Positions 17,245 through 26,654 of a DNA stretch of 64,000 bases are shown here, one piece after another (positions within the stretch are counted from its first letter, which is position 1; every line of letters starts with the position of its first letter). The stretch is taken from NCBI GenBank assembly GCA_963812255.1, contig CAWEUM010000003.1, forward strand, positions 992,001 through 1,056,000, given 5' to 3'. The DNA comes from DATJGR01 sp963812255 (GTDB lineage: Bacteria > Pseudomonadota > Gammaproteobacteria > Pseudomonadales > Azotimanducaceae). The translations under genes were made by a program, and so were the position numbers. The notes under the pieces were generated by a model. It did no database searches. It was given only the letters and a program-made list of their open reading frames with translations, and was not told the origin of the DNA.

Positions 17245-18027
17245 ATGACACTGCGTGTACTGGTGTTCGGCGCGCATCCCGACGACGCGGAATTCCACGG
17301 TGGTGGCCTCCTCGCGTTGCACCGCGCGCGCGGCAATCACGTGCGTATCATTTCGGTCAGCGACGGCAGCGCCGGGCATCAGTCGATGCAGCGCGCGCAT
17401 CTCGCGGCGCGGCGTCGCGACGAAGCGGCGCGTGCGGCGGCAGTGATCGGTTGCGAAGTCGACGTCTGGACCAACCTCGACGGCGAACTCGAACCGACGC
17501 TTGCGATCCGGCACGATGTGATCCGCGAGATCAGGCGCTTCGCGCCGGACCTCGTGCTGACACATCGCATCCACGACTACCATCCGGATCATCGCGCGGT
17601 CGCCACCTTGGTGCGCGACGCGTGTTACATGGTACGAGTACCGAACGTGGTACCCGACACACCCGCGCTGCCGAACGACCCGGTGGTGGCGCACTTTGCC
17701 GATTTCTTCTCACAACCCGCGCCGTTCCGTGCCGACGTGAAGCTCGACGTCGAACCGGTCATCGACACGCTCGCCGCGATGCTCGACTGCCACGCCTCGC
17801 AAGTGTACGAGTGGATCCCCCACACGCTGGGCCGCGACGCCGAAGTCCCCGACGACCCGGCGCAGCGGCTGCGCTGGTTGCCGACCTTCTACGGCCGCAA
17901 TCGCGCCATCGCCCGCCGCTTCGCACCGGAATATCGCCTCGCAGAGGCATTCGAAATCTCGGAGTACGCGCGCAAACCGGCGCCGGAGGAAATCGAGCGG
18001 CTGTTTGCGTTCATGCCAAGACCCTGA
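17245..18027 (+). CDS. PIG-L family deacetylase
   Basis: A 260-residue member of the LmbE/PIG-L family of zinc-dependent N-acetylglucosaminide deacetylases. The zinc site AHPDD is at residues 10-14 and the later ligand in HDYHPDHRA. ATG 17245 places the motif at the family-typical distance from the N-terminus and has a weak GAGA upstream. Relatives act on GlcNAc conjugates (mycothiol and bacillithiol synthesis, antibiotic sugars); the substrate here is unknown. It is monocistronic by context, ending just before a REP-like palindrome. Confidence 0.9.
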   Translation: MTLRVLVFGAHPDDAEFHGGGLLALHRARGNHVRIISVSDGSAGHQSMQRAHLAARRRDEAARAAAVIGCEVDVWTNLDGELEPTLAIRHDVIREIRRFAPDLVLTHRIHDYHPDHRAVATLVRDACYMVRVPNVVPDTPALPNDPVVAHFADFFSQPAPFRADVKLDVEPVIDTLAAMLDCHASQVYEWIPHTLGRDAEVPDDPAQRLRWLPTFYGRNRAIARRFAPEYRLAEAFEISEYARKPAPEEIERLFAFMPRP

Positions 18028-18028
18028 G

Positions 18029-18053
18029 GAGGGTCAGAGTTGCTCTGAGCCTC
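18029..18053. repeat. REP-like palindrome, copy 2
   Basis: GAGGGTCAGAG and CTCTGAGCCTC form an 11-bp stem with one mismatch and a 3-nt loop. It lies 1 bp after the stop of the PIG-L gene, before the codirectional efflux operon. It shares the TCAGAG core with the other copies. Confidence 0.75.
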
Positions 18054-18113
18054 CATCCCTCGAACTCACCCGGTTTGCGCCTACAATGCAACGTTTTAGT
18101 CACCATCCACTCA

Positions 18114-19190
18114 ATGAAAATCCTGATCGTCACCGTTGCGCTGCTCGCGCTCGCGGTAGGTGGGCTGTATGTGTACCGACACCACGACGGCGCTGCGTCC
18201 GACACACAGTCGTTCCGGATGCCTCCGCCGGTTGTCGAAGTCACGCCCGTCGTGCTCGGCAACGTCAGCCGTACGGTCGAGGCCGTTGGCACGCTGCGCG
18301 CGAACGAATCGGTGACGATTCGTCCCGAGATCGCGGGCCGGGTCGTGGCAGTCGGATTCGGTGAGGGCGAGAAGGTTCGCAAAGGCGCGACACTGATCAC
18401 CCTCGATGATTCGGTCTATCGTGCCGAAGTGGCGGAGCAGGCCGCGAACCGCAAGCTCTCCGAACTCGCTTACGAGCGGGCCAAACTGCTGGTCGAGAAG
18501 AAGGCCGCATCGATCGAAGTGAAGGACCGCGCCGAAGCCCAACTCGCCGCCGACGATGCGGCATTGGAGTTGGCGCGCGCGACGCTCGATAAGACCCGCA
18601 TCCGCGCACCGTTCGACGGCATCATCGGCTTGCGCAACGTCAGCGTCGGCGAATTCGTCGATGTCGGTCAGGTACTGGTCAACCTGGTCGATATCGATCT
18701 GTTGAAGGTCGACTTTCGTGTGGGCGAGGTCTATCTGCCGGATGTGACCAGCGGTCAGGACATCGCAGTGCAGGTGGATGCGTTTCCGCAACAGGCCTTC
18801 GCTGGCAGCGTGTACGCAATCGAGCCTCAGGTGGATGTGAACGGCCGCGCGGTCGTCATTCGTGCCCGACTTCCCAACGACGAAAACAAGCTGCGGCCCG
18901 GATTGTTCTGCAGGGTTTCGCTGATCATCGACCGCAACGCGAATGCAGTACTGGTACCGGAGAGCGCGATCGTCCCGCTGGGTGATCAGCACTTCGTCTA
19001 TCGCGTCGTCGATGGCCACGCGGCGTTGACGGAGGTGCAGATCGGCAAGCGCAAGGACACCCGCGTCGAAATACGTCACGGTTTGAGCGCCGACGACGTC
19101 GTGGTCAGCGCGGGTCAGTTGAAGTTGCGCGACGGCGTTGCGGTTCACGCAGTCGAAAGCAAAGACGCAAACGTTGCGAAAGACTCATGA
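18114..19190 (+). CDS. RND efflux periplasmic adaptor (HlyD/AcrA family)
   Basis: A 358-residue membrane fusion protein. One N-terminal anchor (ILIVTVALLALAVGGLYVY) is followed by the lipoyl half-motif GRVVAVGFGEGEKVRKGATL, a helical hairpin (about residues 95-150), the second lipoyl half (RIRAPFDGIIGLRNVSVGEF) and beta-barrel domains. It bridges the RND pump and an outer-membrane channel, which is not encoded nearby. A possible -10, TACAAT, lies at 18082-18087. Its stop overlaps the pump start as ATGA. Confidence 0.93.
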   Translation: MKILIVTVALLALAVGGLYVYRHHDGAASDTQSFRMPPPVVEVTPVVLGNVSRTVEAVGTLRANESVTIRPEIAGRVVAVGFGEGEKVRKGATLITLDDSVYRAEVAEQAANRKLSELAYERAKLLVEKKAASIEVKDRAEAQLAADDAALELARATLDKTRIRAPFDGIIGLRNVSVGEFVDVGQVLVNLVDIDLLKVDFRVGEVYLPDVTSGQDIAVQVDAFPQQAFAGSVYAIEPQVDVNGRAVVIRARLPNDENKLRPGLFCRVSLIIDRNANAVLVPESAIVPLGDQHFVYRVVDGHAALTEVQIGKRKDTRVEIRHGLSADDVVVSAGQLKLRDGVAVHAVESKDANVAKDS

Positions 19191-22100
19191 TTCTGTCCGA
19201 TCTCAGCATTCGCCGCCCGGTACTGGCCACCGTTGCGAATCTGATCATCGTGCTCGTCGGTTTGATCGCGTGGGACCGGCTGACGATCCGTGAATATCCA
19301 AACGTCGACGATCCGGTGGTCACCGTCACGACGAGCTACCTCGGCGCGAACGCGCAGATCATCGAAACGCAAGTCACCAAACCGCTCGAAGACGGTATCT
19401 CCGGCATCGAAGGCATCGACTACATCAGTTCGATCAGCCGCGCGGAGCTATCACAGATATCGGTGCGATTCAAAACCGGACGCAACCCCGATGACGCTGC
19501 CAACGACGTCCGCGACCGCGTCGGCCGCGCGCGCCGATTTCTGCCGAAGGATGTCGACGATCCGATCGTCGCGAAGATCGAATCGGATGCGACACCGATC
19601 ATCTACATGGCGATCAACTCGGATCGTCACGACGAAATGCAGTTGTCCGACTACGCCGACCGGATCGTCAAGGATCGGCTGGAGGTACTGCCGGGCGTCG
19701 CGCAACTGCTGATCCTCGGCGAGCGCCGCTATTCGATGCGCGTCTGGCTGGACCGCTCACGGCTTGCCGCTTACAACCTCACCCCTGCGGATGTCGAACG
19801 GTCGCTGACGCAGCAGAACGTCGAAATTCCGGCCGGCCGCATCGAGAGCAGCGACCGGGAGTTCACGGTGCTGTCGGAAACCGATTTGCGCACGCCGGAA
19901 CAGTTCTCGCAGATCATCGTGAAGGACGCCAGCGGCTACCTGGTGCGGTTGGGTGATGTCGCGCGGGTGGAGATCGGACCGGAACTGGAACGCAACATGT
20001 CGCGCGCATCGGGCCGGCGCGCGATCGGGCTGGGCTTGATCAAACAGTCGACGGCCAATCTGCTCGATGTCGCCCAGAGCCTGCGCCGCGAACTCGTCGA
20101 TCTGAACAAGGTATTGCCGGAAGGGATGCGCGTCGATATCGGCTACGACTCGTCGATCTTCGTACAGGAATCGATCGATCGCGTATTCGTGACGATCCTG
20201 GAAGCGATCGCGTTGGTGGTGATCGTGATTTTCCTGTTCCTGCGCAACTGGCGCGCCACACTGGTACCGTTGGTGACGATACCTATCGCGCTGATCGGTG
20301 CGCTGGCATTGATGTGGGCGTTCGGATTTTCGATCAACACGCTGACGTTGCTGGCATTCGTGCTCGCGATCGGTCTGGTCGTCGACGACGCCATCGTCAT
20401 GCTCGAGAATATCTACCGCTACATCGAGCAGGGCATGGAGCCGATCAAGGCCGCGTTCGTGGGTTCCAAACAGATCGGCTTCGCGATCATCGCGATGACC
20501 TTTACGCTCGCTGCCGTGTTCACGCCGATCGCGTTCAGCGAGGGCAAGACCGGCAAGTTCTTCACCGAATTCGCGCTCACCCTCGCCGGCGCTGTGATCG
20601 TCTCGGGATTCGTCGCGTTGACGTTGTCGGCGACACTCGCATCCCGAATCCTGCGTCGCGAAACCAAACACAACGCAATGTTCAACTTCGGCGAACGCGT
20701 GCTCGCGCGCACATCGGAACTCTACCGGCGCGCACTCGGCGCGGGTCTGCGGTGGCGCCCGATCGTCATCACCGTGATGCTGCTGATCGGTTCCGCTTCG
20801 GTTGCGCTGTATCTGAGCCTGCCGTCGGAACTGGCGCCAATGGAAGACCAGGGCACCGTGATGGTGTTCGCCAACGCCCCAGAAGGGGCGACCCTCGACT
20901 ATCTGAACAGTTACACCCAGAAAGTCGACACGGTATTCAAGTCCATTCCGGAAATGCAGCGCTACATGATGATCATGGGGCGGCCAACCGTCAGCGACAT
21001 GATTTCGTATTCGTCGATGAAGCCGTGGAACGAGCGTACGCGCACGTCTCAGCAGATTGCCGCGAGCATCCAGCCTGATCTGATGGCCATTCCCGGCATC
21101 CGCGCGTTTGCCGTGACGCCGCAGTCGTTGGGCGCATCGAGTGGCGGCGCGCTGGCGATTCAGTTCGTCATTCAAACATCCGAGTCCTACGCGGAGCTCG
21201 ATCGGAACGTCGATGCGATCCTGGCTCGACTCGCCAACAACCCGGCACTGGTGAACGCCGATACGGACCTGAAACTCAACAAACCCGAACTCAAGGTCGA
21301 TGTAAATCGCGACAAGGTCGCCGCGGTCGGCGCCAATGTGGAGGAGATCGGCCGCACGCTGGAGACGATGCTGGGTGGTCGTGAAGTCACCCGCTTCAAG
21401 CGCAACGCCGAGCAGTACAATGTGAAGTTGCAGGTGGCCGACGTCAATCGGCGTGATCCCGACGACCTGACGAATATCTACGTGCGCGGCGGCAACGGCG
21501 AGATGATTCAGTTGTCGAACCTCGTTTCCGTCCGCGAAGCGGTCGCGCCGCGTGAACTGAATCACTTCAATAAACAGCGCGCTGCGGTGATTACCGCGTC
21601 GATCGGCGATGGTCACACGCTCGGCGAGGCGCTCGATGCGCTGCAATCGGCGACGCGCGAGGTGATGGGTCCAACCGCGCAGACCGACTTCGAAGGCGTC
21701 GCCCGCGAGTTCAAGGACTCGTCCGGAAAGATCTATGTCACGTTCCTGCTCGCACTCGCGTTCATCTATCTGGTGCTGGCCGCGCAGTTCGAAAGCTTCG
21801 TCGCGCCGTTCGTCATCATTCTCAGCGTGCCGTTGGCGATGGCCGGTGCGTTGCTGGCACTGAAACTCTCGGGCGGCTCACTGAACATCTACAGTCAGAT
21901 CGGCTTGATTACACTGGTGGGATTGATCACGAAGCACGGTATTCTGATCGTCGAGTTCTCCAACCAACTGCGTGCTGCCGGAAGGCCGATCATGGAAGCT
22001 GTGCTCGAAGCGAGCGTAATGCGCCTGCGACCCATCCTGATGACGACGGGCGCGATGGTGCTCGGCGCGGTGCCATTGGCGATGGCAACCGGACCCGGCG

Positions 22101-22273
22101 CCGAAGCGCGCAACGACATCGGCTGGGTAATCGTCGGCGGCATGACCATCGGCACGCTGTTCACGTTGTTCGTGGTGCCGACCGTGTACACGTATCTGGT
22201 CCGCCGCACACCTCACCTCGTCGCGCTGCAACGCGACGCCGCGAATTCCGCCGCGCTTGCGACAGGTGGTTGA
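19187..22273 (+). CDS. RND efflux transporter permease (AcrB/HAE1-type)
   Basis: A 1028-residue inner-membrane proton/drug antiporter. It begins with the family N-terminus (LSIRRPVLATVANLIIVLVG), has two large periplasmic loops and two sets of membrane helices. The helix-4 region VLAIGLVVDDAIVMLENIYR carries the proton-relay Asp pair, and the second-half motif GLITKHGILIVEF is present. Length is normal for the family. It is translationally coupled to the adaptor. Substrates are unknown; hydrophobic compounds linked to the catabolic genes are possible. Confidence 0.95.
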   Translation: MILSDLSIRRPVLATVANLIIVLVGLIAWDRLTIREYPNVDDPVVTVTTSYLGANAQIIETQVTKPLEDGISGIEGIDYISSISRAELSQISVRFKTGRNPDDAANDVRDRVGRARRFLPKDVDDPIVAKIESDATPIIYMAINSDRHDEMQLSDYADRIVKDRLEVLPGVAQLLILGERRYSMRVWLDRSRLAAYNLTPADVERSLTQQNVEIPAGRIESSDREFTVLSETDLRTPEQFSQIIVKDASGYLVRLGDVARVEIGPELERNMSRASGRRAIGLGLIKQSTANLLDVAQSLRRELVDLNKVLPEGMRVDIGYDSSIFVQESIDRVFVTILEAIALVVIVIFLFLRNWRATLVPLVTIPIALIGALALMWAFGFSINTLTLLAFVLAIGLVVDDAIVMLENIYRYIEQGMEPIKAAFVGSKQIGFAIIAMTFTLAAVFTPIAFSEGKTGKFFTEFALTLAGAVIVSGFVALTLSATLASRILRRETKHNAMFNFGERVLARTSELYRRALGAGLRWRPIVITVMLLIGSASVALYLSLPSELAPMEDQGTVMVFANAPEGATLDYLNSYTQKVDTVFKSIPEMQRYMMIMGRPTVSDMISYSSMKPWNERTRTSQQIAASIQPDLMAIPGIRAFAVTPQSLGASSGGALAIQFVIQTSESYAELDRNVDAILARLANNPALVNADTDLKLNKPELKVDVNRDKVAAVGANVEEIGRTLETMLGGREVTRFKRNAEQYNVKLQVADVNRRDPDDLTNIYVRGGNGEMIQLSNLVSVREAVAPRELNHFNKQRAAVITASIGDGHTLGEALDALQSATREVMGPTAQTDFEGVAREFKDSSGKIYVTFLLALAFIYLVLAAQFESFVAPFVIILSVPLAMAGALLALKLSGGSLNIYSQIGLITLVGLITKHGILIVEFSNQLRAAGRPIMEAVLEASVMRLRPILMTTGAMVLGAVPLAMATGPGAEARNDIGWVIVGGMTIGTLFTLFVVPTVYTYLVRRTPHLVALQRDAANSAALATGG

Positions 22274-23954
22274 TGCCTTCCTGCCATCCAAATCGCGGCG
22301 GCACTCGGCCCCTGCGGGTCGCGTCGCCCTGCTTTTCACACTGTTGCACACATTGCTGGTCGGCTGCGATCGCGCACCGCGCGAGGTGCCGGAACGTTCC
22401 GAGTCAACCACGCCCACTAAACAGATGACGATCGACGTGGTCGAGCTCAGCGTCGCCGACGCGCAGCGGAAGATGAGTGCGGGCGAGTTCACCGCGCATC
22501 AGCTGACGCAGGCGTATCTGGATCGCATTCAAGCCGTCGACCGTGCCGGACCGGCGTTGAATTCCATCATCGAATTGAACCCCACGGCGTTGGACGACGC
22601 CGACCGCCTCGATGAGGAGCGTGGCGCCGGCCGTGTGCGTGGACCGCTGCACGGAATTCCCGTATTGCTGAAAGACAACATCGACGTTGTCGGCATGGTG
22701 AACTCGGCCGGGTCGCTGGCGCTCGTGGACAACCGTCCGAAGCATGATGCGTTTCTCGTCGAGCGGCTGCGCGCGGCCGGGACAATCATTCTCGGCAAAA
22801 CGAATCTGAGCGAGTGGGCCAACTTCCGCTCGACGCATTCGACGTCCGGCTGGAGTAGCCGGGGTGGACAGACGCGCAACGCCTACGCGCTCGATCGCAA
22901 TCCATGTGGTTCGAGCGCCGGCACCGCCACGGCGATCACCGCGAGTCTCGCCACCGTCGGCGTCGGCACCGAAACCGACGGCAGCATCATCTGTCCCGCC
23001 GCAATGAGCGGTCTCGTCGGAATGAAGCCCACCATCGGTCTCGTCAGCCGCCGCGGCATCATCCCGATCTCGGTTTCGCAGGACACCGCAGGGCCGATGG
23101 GACGAACCGTCACCGATGTCGCCACTTTGCTCAACGTGCTGACGTCGGTCGATGAGTCCGATCCGGCGGGTAAAGAGGCGAAGGCTCACGTCGCGCCGGA
23201 TTTCACCGCATTTCTGAATACGGGATCGCTGGCCGGTAAACGGCTGGGCCTGGTGCGCGAATCGCTGGGCTTCAACCGTGAGGTCGACGCGACGGTGGAC
23301 CGCGCGGTCGCCACGCTGACCGCGGCCGGCGCCATCGTCACCCGCATCAGGATCGACGGCTACCGCAGTTGGCAGGATGCGGAGTTCAAGGCGTTGCAGT
23401 ACGAGTTCAAACAGGGACTCAACGCCTACCTGAAGGCCACCGGTCTCGAGCCGGCATCGCTTGCCGACCTGATCGAGTTCAACGATGCGCACCGCGACCG
23501 TGTGATGCCGTGGTTTGGCCAGGACATCTTCGTCTCTGCGCAGGCCAGGGGATCGCTGCGATCGGCCGACTACATCGAGGCGCGCAACACTGCGCGGCAA
23601 CGTGCCGGTCAGGACGGATTGCTGGCGGCACTGAAAACCAATCGCGTCGATGCGTTGATCGTGCCGAGTGCGGGACCGGCGTGGCTCACCGATCCGCTAT
23701 TGGGTGATCACTTTGTCGGCGGCGGCGCGAGCATGGCCGCGGTGGCCGGGACGCCGAGCATCACGATCCCGATGGGCGCAGTACACGGGCTGCCGTTGGG
23801 ATTGACGTTCATGGGCGCCGCATACAGCGAAGCCCAACTGATCGGCTTCGCCTACGCATTCGAGCAGGCCGCGCACGCGCGCGTGCCGCCGGCGTTTCCG
23901 CCGCGCATCGAGCTCACCGCATCGATCCCATCACAGCCCTCCGATGCGCACTGA
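22266..23954 (+). CDS. Amidase-signature lipoprotein
   Basis: A protein of about 562 residues of the amidase signature family, with an apparent lipoprotein signal (ALLFTLLHTLLVGC). The Ser-cisSer-Lys triad is visible: Lys in VLLKDNIDV, the cis-Ser in NPCGSSAGTA and the nucleophile in GTETDGSIICPA. The start is uncertain (GTG 22266, or TTG 22257), and both overlap the RND pump end. It probably hydrolyses an amide in the periplasm. Its place directly after an efflux pump suggests possible detoxification, which is inference. Confidence 0.85.
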   Translation: MVDAFLPSKSRRHSAPAGRVALLFTLLHTLLVGCDRAPREVPERSESTTPTKQMTIDVVELSVADAQRKMSAGEFTAHQLTQAYLDRIQAVDRAGPALNSIIELNPTALDDADRLDEERGAGRVRGPLHGIPVLLKDNIDVVGMVNSAGSLALVDNRPKHDAFLVERLRAAGTIILGKTNLSEWANFRSTHSTSGWSSRGGQTRNAYALDRNPCGSSAGTATAITASLATVGVGTETDGSIICPAAMSGLVGMKPTIGLVSRRGIIPISVSQDTAGPMGRTVTDVATLLNVLTSVDESDPAGKEAKAHVAPDFTAFLNTGSLAGKRLGLVRESLGFNREVDATVDRAVATLTAAGAIVTRIRIDGYRSWQDAEFKALQYEFKQGLNAYLKATGLEPASLADLIEFNDAHRDRVMPWFGQDIFVSAQARGSLRSADYIEARNTARQRAGQDGLLAALKTNRVDALIVPSAGPAWLTDPLLGDHFVGGGASMAAVAGTPSITIPMGAVHGLPLGLTFMGAAYSEAQLIGFAYAFEQAAHARVPPAFPPRIELTASIPSQPSDAH

Positions 23955-24984
23955 CGATCTGCGCATCAATCGGGTCCGGCCGCTGATCGCCCCGGCGATC
24001 CTCGCCGAGGACATCCCGTTGACCGATGCGGCGGCGTCTGTCGTGGCGACGGGGCGGCGCACGATGGAAGCGATTCTCGATGGCCGCGATGCGCGCCTCG
24101 CCGTCATCGTTGGGCCTTGCTCGATTCACGATCCTACCGCGGCACTGGAATACGCGCGGCGCTTGAAACCGTTGGCTGATGCGGTCGCCGAGCAGTTGCT
24201 GCTGATCATGCGCGTGTATTTCGAGAAGCCGCGCACCACGGTCGGCTGGAAAGGACTGATCAACGACCCCGGCCTCGATGGCTCCTTTCGAATCAACACC
24301 GGACTGCGCCTGGCGCGCCAACTGCTGGCGGACGTCGCGGCAATCGGCCTGCCGGCCGGCACCGAATTCCTCGATACGACCTTCGGCCAGTTCTACACCG
24401 ACCTGATCAGCTGGGGGGCGATCGGCGCGCGCACTGCCGAGAGCCAGGTGCATCGCGAACTCGCGTCGGGTTTGTCGATGCCGGTCGGCATCAAGAACCG
24501 CACCGACGGCAACGTACAGGTGGCGGTCGATGCGCTGCTCGCGGCACGGCGCAGCCATCTGTTTCCGTCGCTGACCAAAGAGGGTGCGCCGGCCATTCTG
24601 GAAACGACCGGCAATCCGTATTGCCACATCGTACTGCGCGGCGGCAGCGAAACGGGTGCGAACTTCCACGCCGATGCAGTCGCCGGCGCGGTGCGACTGC
24701 TTGCGAACGCGGATCTGCCCCAACGTCTGATGATCGACGCGAGCCATGGCAACAGCGGCAAGGATCCAGCGCGTCAGGCGGATGTCGTCGAGGCGGTGAT
24801 TCGTCAGAAACACGAAGGCGACAGCGCAATTGTCGCTTTGATGATCGAGAGCCACCTCGTCGGCGGACGCCAGAATCTGGGTCCGTCGCTGCAGTACGGT
24901 CAGAGCATCACCGACGCCTGCATGGGGTTCGCCGAGACCGAGACCTTGATCCACCGCCTGGCGGATGCGCTGGCACCTAGCTAG
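23944..24984 (+). CDS. 3-deoxy-7-phosphoheptulonate synthase, class I (AroG/F/H type)
   Basis: A 346-residue DAHP synthase condensing PEP and erythrose-4-phosphate, the first step of the shikimate pathway. Family motifs are VGPCSIHDP, MRVYFEKPRTTVGWKGLIND, GNPYCHIVLRGG and DASHGNSGKD. Length matches the E. coli isozymes; which feedback type it is cannot be read reliably. It overlaps the amidase by 11 nt, an unusual partner, and so seems to be translated from the efflux/amidase transcript. Confidence 0.95.
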   Translation: MRTDDLRINRVRPLIAPAILAEDIPLTDAAASVVATGRRTMEAILDGRDARLAVIVGPCSIHDPTAALEYARRLKPLADAVAEQLLLIMRVYFEKPRTTVGWKGLINDPGLDGSFRINTGLRLARQLLADVAAIGLPAGTEFLDTTFGQFYTDLISWGAIGARTAESQVHRELASGLSMPVGIKNRTDGNVQVAVDALLAARRSHLFPSLTKEGAPAILETTGNPYCHIVLRGGSETGANFHADAVAGAVRLLANADLPQRLMIDASHGNSGKDPARQADVVEAVIRQKHEGDSAIVALMIESHLVGGRQNLGPSLQYGQSITDACMGFAETETLIHRLADALAPS

Positions 24985-24987
24985 TCG

Positions 24988-25037
24988 AAAGGGATCAGAG
25001 TGCTTTTCGCGGCGAAAGGCACTCTGACCCCCTTTTC
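24988..25037. repeat. Long REP-like hairpin, copy 3
   Basis: An imperfect hairpin pairing GAAAGGGATCAGAGTGC with GCACTCTGACCCCCTTTTC, with an inner TTTTCGC/GCGAAA pairing at the tip. It ends in CCTTTT, so it could also terminate the DAHP synthase transcript. Core and tip (AGTGCTTTTCGCGGC) match copy 8 at 62892 almost exactly. Confidence 0.8.
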
Positions 25038-25086
25038 CGATTTCTGCGACACTACGGTGACGCGAGAGCATCACCGGAGAATGCCC

Positions 25087-25929
25087 ATGCTGACCCGAAT
25101 CGATCGCGTTCAGATCACCACGCAGGACGCCGCGGCCGTGGCGAATCGTTGGCTGGAATTGCTCGATGCGCGCGTCGCACGGCAAGATACGATCGACGTT
25201 CTGGGTGCCCAGCGCACCGTTGTCAGCGTCGGCGATGCCGAAGTCGAAATTCTGCAGCCGAACGCACCAGGCCCCGTCGCGCGCCATGTTGCGGCGGGTG
25301 GCGGCGCGTTCGCGGCGGGACTCGCAACCGACGACATCCCCCGTACGCGACGGCGGCTCGCCGAAGCCGGGATCGTGCCGACGCAAATCGGCCAACAGTT
25401 CTTCATCGACGCCGGGCGGCTGTCGATCCCCGGGCTCAACGTCGTCATCAGTAAAGACGCACAGCGGCCCGCGACCGGCCTGATGAAGAATTTGTATGAA
25501 GTGACCCACCTGACCGACGATCCCGCCGGCGCAGCCGCGACGATTGCGCGGCTGTTCGACCTCGAGGCGCGCAATTTCGTACCGATCAGATCGGAAGCGT
25601 TCGGCTACGACGGCACGCTGACCTTGTTCGATTCGAACGCGCTGCATCGAATCGAGTCGATTCATCCGTTCGACGCCGGCAAGACGATGGGCCGCTATTT
25701 CGCACGCTTCGGTCCGACCTTGTACATGTGCTACGGCGAAACCGATCGGCTACCGGAGTTGCGCGAGCGTTTGAAGCGTCTCGCGCCACGCGACTGGACC
25801 GGCAGCGACGAAGATTCCAACGGCTTGTTCATTCATCCGAAAGCGCTCGGCGGCATCATGCTCGGCGTGAGTCGTACGACGTACGCATGGACCTGGTCGG
25901 GGTATCCGGACCGCGTGCAAGACGCGTGA
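25087..25929 (+). CDS. VOC (glyoxalase/dioxygenase fold) superfamily protein
   Basis: A 280-residue protein with two VOC-like halves: TRIDRVQITTQDAAAVANRW and a second module from KNLYEVTHLTDDPAGAAATIARLF. His in YEVTHL and Glu in RIESIHPF/MCYGETD are possible metal ligands, but the classical dioxygenase triad is not clear. ATG 25087 is preferred to 25081 because GGAGA then has a 7-nt spacing. It stands alone between a REP-like hairpin and a minus-strand sulfotransferase. Substrate unknown. Confidence 0.75.
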   Translation: MLTRIDRVQITTQDAAAVANRWLELLDARVARQDTIDVLGAQRTVVSVGDAEVEILQPNAPGPVARHVAAGGGAFAAGLATDDIPRTRRRLAEAGIVPTQIGQQFFIDAGRLSIPGLNVVISKDAQRPATGLMKNLYEVTHLTDDPAGAAATIARLFDLEARNFVPIRSEAFGYDGTLTLFDSNALHRIESIHPFDAGKTMGRYFARFGPTLYMCYGETDRLPELRERLKRLAPRDWTGSDEDSNGLFIHPKALGGIMLGVSRTTYAWTWSGYPDRVQDA

Positions 25930-25985
25930 TGCGGGCGCCGCATCGCAGCCTCGCCGAGGTGACTTCACCATGTCGGATCGGATAG

Positions 25986-26633
25986 CTAGTCCGGCTTCCG
26001 ATCCCCGAGTGATGGCGCCTGGCGGTTCATGAAATCGTCGGTGGTGTTGGTGCGCGGATACGGTTCGTCCGGGACCTCGACGCCTAGAAACCGACACAAC
26101 GGCTCCCACCCCTGCTTCGCCTCGAACACCAGCAGCCGCGCCCTCGGCGCGGTGGCTTTGACATACTCGACATGGGCGTTGTAGACGCCGATGGCATATT
26201 CGCGGTCCTCGATGCGATCGTCGAACACCCGCTTCCACGTGATATCGCACGCCCACTCGCCGAAACGCTTGATCATCGGCTCGTCCGAGTCACGCGCCTG
26301 CGTCGAAGATGGGTAGATCGTATTCATCACGCTCTTGTACCAACTGTCGGGATCGCGCGTGCTGAGAATGATCTTCGCGTTCGGATACAGCGCCGCGTGT
26401 TCTTCCCACAGGTTGCACGACGGCCAGTCCACCGTCGCGCGGAACCCGTCGTACAGACCCTCCCAGTCGACCGCTTCGCCGCGATGCGCGGCCGCCCACA
26501 GCGGGATGTGCTCCGGACGAGGAAACACTTCCATCATGTGATAGCACTTGACGTACCCGAGCCGCTCCAGCGCGAGCTTCAGCGACATCGTTCCCGTGCG
26601 CCCGAAACCGGCGCCAATCACTTCGAGCGGCAT
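25986..26633 (-). CDS. Sulfotransferase family protein
   Basis: A 215-residue compact sulfotransferase (Sulfotransfer_4-like). The PAPS loop is GAGFGRTGTMSLK at residues 7-19 and the 3'-phosphate motif is IILSTRDPDSWYKSV. Short proteins with this architecture are common in marine and soil Proteobacteria and near sterol-type gene sets; the acceptor is unknown. It follows the ThuA-like gene by 21 bp on the minus strand. Confidence 0.85.
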   Translation of the reverse strand: MPLEVIGAGFGRTGTMSLKLALERLGYVKCYHMMEVFPRPEHIPLWAAAHRGEAVDWEGLYDGFRATVDWPSCNLWEEHAALYPNAKIILSTRDPDSWYKSVMNTIYPSSTQARDSDEPMIKRFGEWACDITWKRVFDDRIEDREYAIGVYNAHVEYVKATAPRARLLVFEAKQGWEPLCRFLGVEVPDEPYPRTNTTDDFMNRQAPSLGDRKPD

Positions 26634-26654
26634 ACATTTCCTTCCTTTCGTTAC

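Noticed and set aside
20042..20065. AAACAGTC-like half-site resembling the 24-bp operator
   Set aside because: It lies inside the RND permease gene and has no matching second half at the right spacing.
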